Shown here piece by piece: positions 59,799 to 64,000 of a stretch of 64,000 nt of DNA. The stretch lies in NCBI RefSeq assembly GCF_020686945.1, contig NZ_JAJEPR010000002.1:158156-222155 (forward strand), in the 5' to 3' direction. Position 1 is the stretch's first letter; the number at the start of each line of letters is the position of its first letter. The notes beneath the pieces were generated by a model that worked only from the letters and a program-made list of their open reading frames with translations, was not told where the DNA came from and did no database searches. The DNA comes from Limivivens faecihominis (GTDB taxonomy: Bacteria; Bacillota; Clostridia; Lachnospirales; Lachnospiraceae). Position numbers and translations under genes: made by a program.

Positions 59799-61282
59799 CG
59801 AAGGCCTCCTTCTGCTGTCTGAAGTGCAGCTACCACAGCCCGGGCTTTGTTGGAGCACTCGGTAAATTCGTTTTCAGGAATGCTGTCGGCCACGATGCCG
59901 GCGCCGGACTGGACGACCACGCGGCCGTTTTTCTTATAGGCGAGACGGATGGCGATACAGGTATCGAGATTTCCGCCGAAATCCAGATATCCGATGGCTC
60001 CGCCGTAAATGCCCCGTTTCTGTCCCTCCAGTTCCCGGATGATCTGGCAGGCCCGGATCTTCGGCGCACCGGAGAGGGTGCCTGCCGGGAGGATGGCATC
60101 CACAGCGTCCACAGCGTCCTTGTCCGGGCGGATCGTGCCGCGGACTGTGGAGCCGATGTGCATGACGTGGGAGTAACGGAGAACGGACATGTAATCTTCA
60201 ACGACCACGGAGCCGATCTGGCTGATTCTTCCGAGATCATTTCTTCCGAGATCCACCAGCATGTTGTGCTCGGCCAGCTCTTTTTCGTCTTTTAAAAGCT
60301 CGGTCTCAAGGTTCTGGTCTTCCTCCTCACTTTTTCCTCTGGGACGGGTGCCGGCCAGGGGGAAGGTGTGAAGTGTGCCGTCGTTCAGGTTTGCCAGCGT
60401 CTCCGGGGAAGCGCCTGCCACCTCGATGTCGTCACTGGAAAAATAGAACATATAGGGGGAAGGATTGGTGGTCCGGAGTACCCGGTAGGTGTCAAAGAGG
60501 CTTCCCTCTGCTGGGGCGCTCATGGGATCGGAGAGCACCACCTGGAAAATATCGCCTTCGTGGATGTAATGCTTTGCCTTTTCCACCATCTGGCAGTAGG
60601 TTTCCTTGGAATAGCGGAAGGCCAGGGGGCTTTTCAGCTTCAAAGGACGGATCACAGCCTTCGCGCCGCTTTTTAAAAGGGCTTCCATTTCATCCAGTTC
60701 TTTTTCTGCCTTTTCATAGGAAGCGGCCAGATCGTCTGTGCTGACTCCTGTGATGAGGCAGATCTTCTGATGATAGTGATCAAAGGCGATGACCTTGTCA
60801 AAAAGCATCAGGTCTACGTCCCGGAAATCGGAACTTCCTTCCTCGGAAAAACGGAGCGTCGGCTCTGCGTATTTGAGATAATCATAGGAGAAATATCCCA
60901 CCAGGCCGCCCGTGAAAGGAGGCAGGCCTTTGATTTTCGGACTCTTATATTCAGCGAGGATCTTCCGGATTGTGTCTCCGGGATGTTCGGTCGTGAAGGT
61001 CTCTGTCGTCTGTTCTTCTTCTTCAGCGCCCCGCCGGATCGTCATCTGCCCGTCCATGCAGGTCAGCTCCATCGTGGGAGCGTAGCCCAGGAAAGAGTAG
61101 CGGCCCCATTTCTGGTCGTTCTCCGCGCTCTCCAGGAGATAACAGTGGCGACTGGCAGCCTTGAGTGTCCGCATCACCTCGATGGGGGTGAAGGCATCGC
61201 TGTAGATCTCCCTGCAGGCGGGAATCCGCCGACAGTCCGTTGTCTCGGTTATTTTTTTTATTTCTTCCAGTGTGGGAAACAT
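59795..61282 (-). CDS. trpE: Anthranilate synthase component I
   Basis: A 495 aa chorismate-using enzyme. The N-terminal part has the tryptophan feedback motif LLES (HCYLLESAEND), and the C-terminal catalytic half has LPAGTLSGAPKIRA, GGAIGYLDFGGNLD and VQSGAGIVADS. It forms anthranilate from chorismate with TrpG. It starts behind AGAAGGAGGAAAAAGTC and is the first gene of trpEGDCFBA, controlled by the T-box upstream. Confidence 0.97.
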   Translation of the reverse strand: MFPTLEEIKKITETTDCRRIPACREIYSDAFTPIEVMRTLKAASRHCYLLESAENDQKWGRYSFLGYAPTMELTCMDGQMTIRRGAEEEEQTTETFTTEHPGDTIRKILAEYKSPKIKGLPPFTGGLVGYFSYDYLKYAEPTLRFSEEGSSDFRDVDLMLFDKVIAFDHYHQKICLITGVSTDDLAASYEKAEKELDEMEALLKSGAKAVIRPLKLKSPLAFRYSKETYCQMVEKAKHYIHEGDIFQVVLSDPMSAPAEGSLFDTYRVLRTTNPSPYMFYFSSDDIEVAGASPETLANLNDGTLHTFPLAGTRPRGKSEEEDQNLETELLKDEKELAEHNMLVDLGRNDLGRISQIGSVVVEDYMSVLRYSHVMHIGSTVRGTIRPDKDAVDAVDAILPAGTLSGAPKIRACQIIRELEGQKRGIYGGAIGYLDFGGNLDTCIAIRLAYKKNGRVVVQSGAGIVADSIPENEFTECSNKARAVVAALQTAEGGLR

Positions 61283-61349
61283 GACTTTTTCCTCCTTCTT
61301 ATGTCTGAAAATTTGTGCTGTATCGGAGTCCGTTTACGGCATTTATATT

Positions 61350-61416
61350 TCTGTCGCAGTGCGATCCTGCCCGGAGAGCTTTTGCATCACAGATAATTCC
61401 GGCGGAATTTCCTGTG
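61350..61416 (-). repeat. Dispersed repeat copy B
   Basis: Minus-strand copy of the repeat at 11040-11106: palindrome ACAGGAAATTCC/GGAATTATCTGT, link, then CCGGGCAGGATCGCACTGCG, the last 20 bases identical between the copies. It lies between the T-box terminator and trpE. The region 61283-61349 holds only the trpE ribosome binding site. Confidence 0.75.
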
Positions 61417-61420
61417 ATAT

Positions 61421-61728
61421 AAAAAAAGTCCCTGACAGAATATCCGATTCTGTCAAGGACGGGTGTCATTTCTTTTCCACTCGCGGTGCCACCTTGATTT
61501 ATGATCTTCTTCGACCATACCCTTTGTGAGATACCAGCATATCTCCGGTAACTGACGTATACCTTCACGTCATGGAATACTTGGCGTTTGCCGTTCCCCA
61601 TGCCCTCGGCGGTCCATTTAACAGTCTGCATTTCGATCCGGCTCTCACCTCCCCGGACTCTCTGGACGCGCATAACAGTTTTTATCTCCGCTTCAACGGT
61701 TTAAATTGCTAACCAACTGATTTGATTT
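61421..61728 (-). ncRNA. Trp T-box leader of the trp operon
   Basis: On the minus strand the T-box sequence AAGGTGGCACCGCG (complement of 61482-61495) is followed by a terminator: stem GTCCTTGACAGAATC/GATTCTGTCAGGGAC-like (61428-61460) and T7 (61421-61427). Stem I upstream has the specifier TGG followed by A (61614-61616), a tryptophan codon. Uncharged tRNA-Trp should stabilise the antiterminator and switch on trpEGDCFBA. Tandem T-boxes are not seen; this is a single copy. Confidence 0.93.
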
Positions 61729-61734
61729 GTCCAA

Positions 61735-61763
61735 ATTCTATACCTGTAAATCGGATTTGTCAA
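61735..61763 (-). promoter_or_regulatory. Promoter of the trp operon
   Basis: On the minus strand TTGACA and TAGAAT are 17 bases apart, just upstream of the T-box leader and divergent from the agcS promoter 45 bases away. Confidence 0.8.
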
Positions 61764-61808
61764 GCAAATTTTCAAAAAAACAGAGATTGTATTTTCTGTA
61801 TTTTTCTG

Positions 61809-61837
61809 TTGACTGGAAGACAAGAACGTGGTATGAT
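61809..61837 (+). promoter_or_regulatory. Promoter of the glycine-riboswitch/agcS transcript
   Basis: TTGACT and TATGAT are 17 bases apart. Confidence 0.82.
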
Positions 61838-61876
61838 TCAAAAAGTGTTGCTGGTGTGGACGGATGTTTTTCCTGC

Positions 61877-62077
61877 ACGGGCACAAAATAAGAATACAGA
61901 CGAAGAAGCTTTTAGGAAATGTGCAGAGCCGTACAGCCGAAGGAGTAACACTCTCAGGCGTTCTTTCAGGAGAACAGAGACTAAAAGCGGAGTGGTCTCT
62001 GGAGAATCTCAGAAAATGAGTGCCGAAGGTGCAATGCACAGCTGCTGTGCAGAATCTCTCAGGCAAAAGGACAGAGT
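61877..62077 (+). ncRNA. Glycine riboswitch, probably tandem aptamers
   Basis: The downstream aptamer is canonical: GGAGAATCTC, GCCGAAGGTGCAA, then CTCTCAGGCAAAAGGACAGAG (61992-62077). Upstream a second, more divergent aptamer is visible (GCCGAAGGAGTAA, CTCTCAGGC, then a GTTCTTTCAGGAGAAC hairpin and AGAGACT), with an atypical 5' portion from about 61877. The linker is short, as in cooperative tandem glycine switches. It precedes an AgcS symporter. Confidence 0.9.
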
Positions 62078-62079
62078 CA

Positions 62080-62119
62080 GAAGAAGTACGAAAACAGGTT
62101 CGTACGGCTTCTATTTTTT
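62080..62119 (+). terminator. Expression-platform terminator of the glycine riboswitch
   Basis: The stem AGAAGAAGTACGAA/TTCGTACGGCTTCT is followed by ATTTTTTC and lies about 85 bases before agcS. A second GC-rich hairpin (TCCCCGGACGGGAGG, 62131-62147) with TTTTTTT follows and may act as an additional stop. Confidence 0.8.
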
Positions 62120-62202
62120 CAGGACCATGCTCCCCGGACGGGAGGATGGTTTTTTTCATGGGAAGAACGGGGAACGTCTGGCGGAAAAGGAGACATAAAA
62201 TC

Positions 62203-63567
62203 ATGATGGATGCAGTCAACAATGTCATTGTCCAGATCAGTGATGTGGTCTGGAACTACCTGTTACTTTTTTTACTGGTGGGTACGGGGATCTTTTTTAC
62301 GATCCGTACCCGGTTCGTTCAGGTCCGGCGTTTTAAGACGGCCTGGATGCGTGTGTTCGGCGGTTTTTCCTTAAAGGGAAAGAAAGCGGGAAAAGACGGT
62401 ATGAGTTCTTTCCAGGCTCTGGCCACAGCGATTGCAGCCCAGGTGGGAACCGGAAATATCGCGGGCTGTGCGACGGCCCTGGTGTCCGGCGGCCCGGGAG
62501 CAATCTTCTGGATGTGGCTGGCTGCCTTTTTTGGAATGGCGACGATCTACGGTGAAGCCGTTCTCGCTCAGAAATCCAAAAAGAGAGATGAGAATGGAGA
62601 AGTAGTGGGCGGACCTGTCTATTATATCACACATGTGTTTAAAGGCGGCTTTGGTCGTTTCCTGGCTGTTTTCTTTGCAGTGGCAGTCATTCTTGCTCTT
62701 GGCTTCATGGGAAATATGGTACAGTCCAACTCGATCAGCGATGCCTTCTATACGGCTTTTGCGATCCCCAGATGGGCGATGGGACTGGTAGTGGCTTTGC
62801 TGGCAGCCTTCATTTTCCTTGGCGGTATTTCCCGTATCGCTTCCTTTACAGAAAAAGTGGTTCCGGTCATGGCAGCTTTGTATCTTTGCGGAGCATTGAT
62901 CGTACTGATCATGAATATCGGCAATCTTCCTTCTGCGGTTGCCTCCATTTTTGTGGGAGCGTTCTGTCCCAGGGCACTGGCAGGTTCCGCAGCCGGTATG
63001 ACGGTCCGTATGGCTATGCGTTATGGTGTGGCACGCGGTCTCTTTTCCAATGAAGCAGGAATGGGTTCCACTCCGCATGCCCATGCCATCGCCGATGTAA
63101 AAGACCCCGAGGAACAGGGTGAAGTGGCAATGATCGGTGTTTTCATCGATACCTTTGTGGTACTTACCATGACCGCTCTTGTGATTCTTTCTTCCGGTGT
63201 CCTGGATGAGATGATCGATGCGGGCACCACAGGAACTCCCGTGGCCCAGGCAGCTTTTGCCACCGGATTTAAAGGCTTCGGCCCCAAATTTGTGGCAGTC
63301 TGCCTCCTGTTTTTCGCCTTTTCCACGATTATTGGCTGGTACTTCTTCGCCCGCCAGAATGTGAAATATCTCTGGGGCGCCAAAGCAGTGCTTCCTTTCT
63401 CCATCATTGTGGTGGCCTTCGTTTTCCTGGGTTCTCTTCTGAAGGTGGAGCTGGTCTGGAATCTTTCCGACCTCTTCAATGGCCTGATGGTTATTCCGAA
63501 CCTGATTGCTTTGCTGGCACTGAGCGGCGTGGTGGCGAAAGCAGCGGCGGAGTTTAGAAAAAAATAG
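62203..63567 (+). CDS. Alanine/glycine:cation symporter (AgcS family)
   Basis: A 454 aa membrane protein with about eleven hydrophobic helices and AgcS motifs: GTGIFFTIRTRFVQVRRF, AIAAQVGTGNIAGCATAL, GGPGAIFWMW, and FSNEAGMGSTPHAHA. It takes up alanine or glycine with Na+. A glycine riboswitch upstream supports glycine as substrate or as a signal of excess. The ATG at 62203 (next to a second ATG) has AAAAGGAG 10 bases upstream. Confidence 0.93.
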   Translation: MMDAVNNVIVQISDVVWNYLLLFLLVGTGIFFTIRTRFVQVRRFKTAWMRVFGGFSLKGKKAGKDGMSSFQALATAIAAQVGTGNIAGCATALVSGGPGAIFWMWLAAFFGMATIYGEAVLAQKSKKRDENGEVVGGPVYYITHVFKGGFGRFLAVFFAVAVILALGFMGNMVQSNSISDAFYTAFAIPRWAMGLVVALLAAFIFLGGISRIASFTEKVVPVMAALYLCGALIVLIMNIGNLPSAVASIFVGAFCPRALAGSAAGMTVRMAMRYGVARGLFSNEAGMGSTPHAHAIADVKDPEEQGEVAMIGVFIDTFVVLTMTALVILSSGVLDEMIDAGTTGTPVAQAAFATGFKGFGPKFVAVCLLFFAFSTIIGWYFFARQNVKYLWGAKAVLPFSIIVVAFVFLGSLLKVELVWNLSDLFNGLMVIPNLIALLALSGVVAKAAAEFRKK

Positions 63568-63577
63568 GAGCACAAAA

Positions 63578-63612
63578 GCCCCGGGTTCAGTAAATGGACC
63601 CGGGGCAAAATT
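63578..63612 (+). terminator. Hairpin after agcS
   Basis: A stem GCCCCGGGTTC/GGACCCGGGGC is followed by AAAATTT, so the T-run is poor on the plus strand. It is probably a weak terminator for agcS. Confidence 0.55.
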
Positions 63613-63658
63613 TCGTCTGGCAGTTCTTTTGTTTCATGCGGTCGTCTGGCAGGAAAAT

Positions 63659-63880
63659 TGACTGTAATCGGCCTTTTAGTTGTTTTAGGTCATGCTAAAT
63701 TGGCAGGAGTATTGACCGCAATTGCCTTTTTTCTATTTTAGGTCATCTATACCCCTCCAAAACCATGACCGCAATTACTCTTTTATCTGTTTTAAGTCAT
63801 TTATGCTCCCAAAAATCATGACTGCAATTTTGACTATTTTGAGTCAATTATAGCGCCCAGAAGCACTGATTACACTAGCT
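63659..63880 (+). repeat. Degenerate 53-54 bp tandem repeat array
   Basis: At least four units begin at 63659, 63713, 63766 and 63819, with a fifth, weaker start near 63867. The consensus is TGACYGCAATT, an AT-rich core with CTTTT and GTTTTA, then GGTCAT and a C/A-rich spacer. TGACC and GGTCA form inverted ends around each core. The units differ by many substitutions, unlike a CRISPR array. No gene is visible from 63568 to 64000. Confidence 0.75.
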
Positions 63881-63940
63881 CTTTGGACAAAAAAGCGTTT
63901 TTTCTCTCAAAGAGCGGGGCAAATTTAACAAATGTAGCAA

Positions 63941-63968
63941 GAATTCTCCCACCTCTTCAGGTGGTGAG
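63941..63968 (+). other. Hairpin resembling the 3' end of an IS200/IS605 element
   Basis: AAGAATTCTCCCACCT, loop CTTC, AGGTGGTGAGATGAATTG forms a stem (CCACCT/AGGTGG with TCTC/GAGA outside). This sequence is like the right-end/omega-RNA region of IS200/IS605-type transposons from related bacteria. No tnpB precedes it, so it may be a solitary end or the edge of something beyond the window. Confidence 0.35.
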
Positions 63969-64000
63969 ATGAATTGCACATCTGAGCATATCTGCTCAAA

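Noticed and set aside
63659..63880. CRISPR array
   Set aside because: The repeated units are strongly diverged, there are no identical repeats with unique spacers, and no cas gene is in the window.

Overview
The window looks like chromosomal DNA of an anaerobic, spore-forming Firmicute of the Lachnospiraceae type (Clostridium cluster XIVa; genus not assigned). The grounds are the asp23-fakA-recG block, an alpha/beta-type spore protein and a YlbJ sporulation membrane protein, RecU and YgiQ, the sufCBDSU order, HisZ-dependent short HisG, pyruvate formate-lyase, T-box and purine/glycine riboswitch control, and strong AGGAGG ribosome binding sites. Most of it is ordinary core genome. Mobile-element content is limited to decayed fragments.

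Layout. 0-3 kb: a DUF2207 membrane protein, then two decayed Rpn/PD-(D/E)XK nuclease-transposase relics. 3-8.4 kb: rpmB (minus) diverges from asp23-fakA-recG, followed by a Lys/Ala-rich DUF6465 protein and a spore SASP gene. 8.6-10.8 kb: a methylglyoxal-synthase-like protein that has lost most catalytic residues, translationally coupled to a Na/phosphate symporter with a PhoU-like tail. 10.8-14.9 kb: promoter, 34-codon leader peptide, terminator, then an asymmetric heterodimeric ABC exporter (BmrCD-like attenuation layout). 14.9-25.6 kb: rsmD-coaD-coiled coil, ylbJ diverging from an M23 peptidase, a small alarmone synthetase, rRNA methylase, two pseudouridine synthases, YgiQ and RecU. 25.6-30.7 kb: a partial histidine operon, hisZ-G-D-B plus a HisIE protein fused to a HisF-like pseudo-domain. 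30.8-34 kb: a secreted repeat/phosphodiester glycosidase protein, paired hairpin repeats, tRNA-Met, purC. 34-40.7 kb: pflB-pflA, an HMA metallochaperone plus P1B ATPase behind an ArsR-type operator, and a patatin. 40.8-45.9 kb: sufCBDSU behind an IscR-like palindrome. 45.9-49.4 kb: a decayed AAA/PD-(D/E)XK gene, an ABC-2 exporter, and a diguanylate cyclase. 49.6-54.8 kb: a purine riboswitch controlling a BMP-type nucleoside ABC importer. 54.8-61.8 kb (minus): trpEGDCFBA behind a Trp T-box. 61.8-63.6 kb: a glycine riboswitch controlling an AgcS symporter. 63.6-64 kb: a degenerate 53-54 bp tandem repeat and a hairpin resembling an IS200/IS605 end.

Regulation is the richest theme. At least four transcription-attenuation leaders are visible: peptide leader, purine riboswitch, T-box and glycine riboswitch. 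Two palindromic operators (metal, Fe-S) have no adjacent regulator gene. A dispersed repeat of about 67 bp occurs twice, both times between an attenuator terminator and the first gene it controls.

No wholly novel multi-gene system is evident. The best candidates for something undescribed are the degenerate methylglyoxal-synthase-like protein coupled to a phosphate symporter, the HisF-like pseudo-domain on HisIE, the peptide-leader attenuator of the ABC exporter, and the attenuator-linked dispersed repeat.
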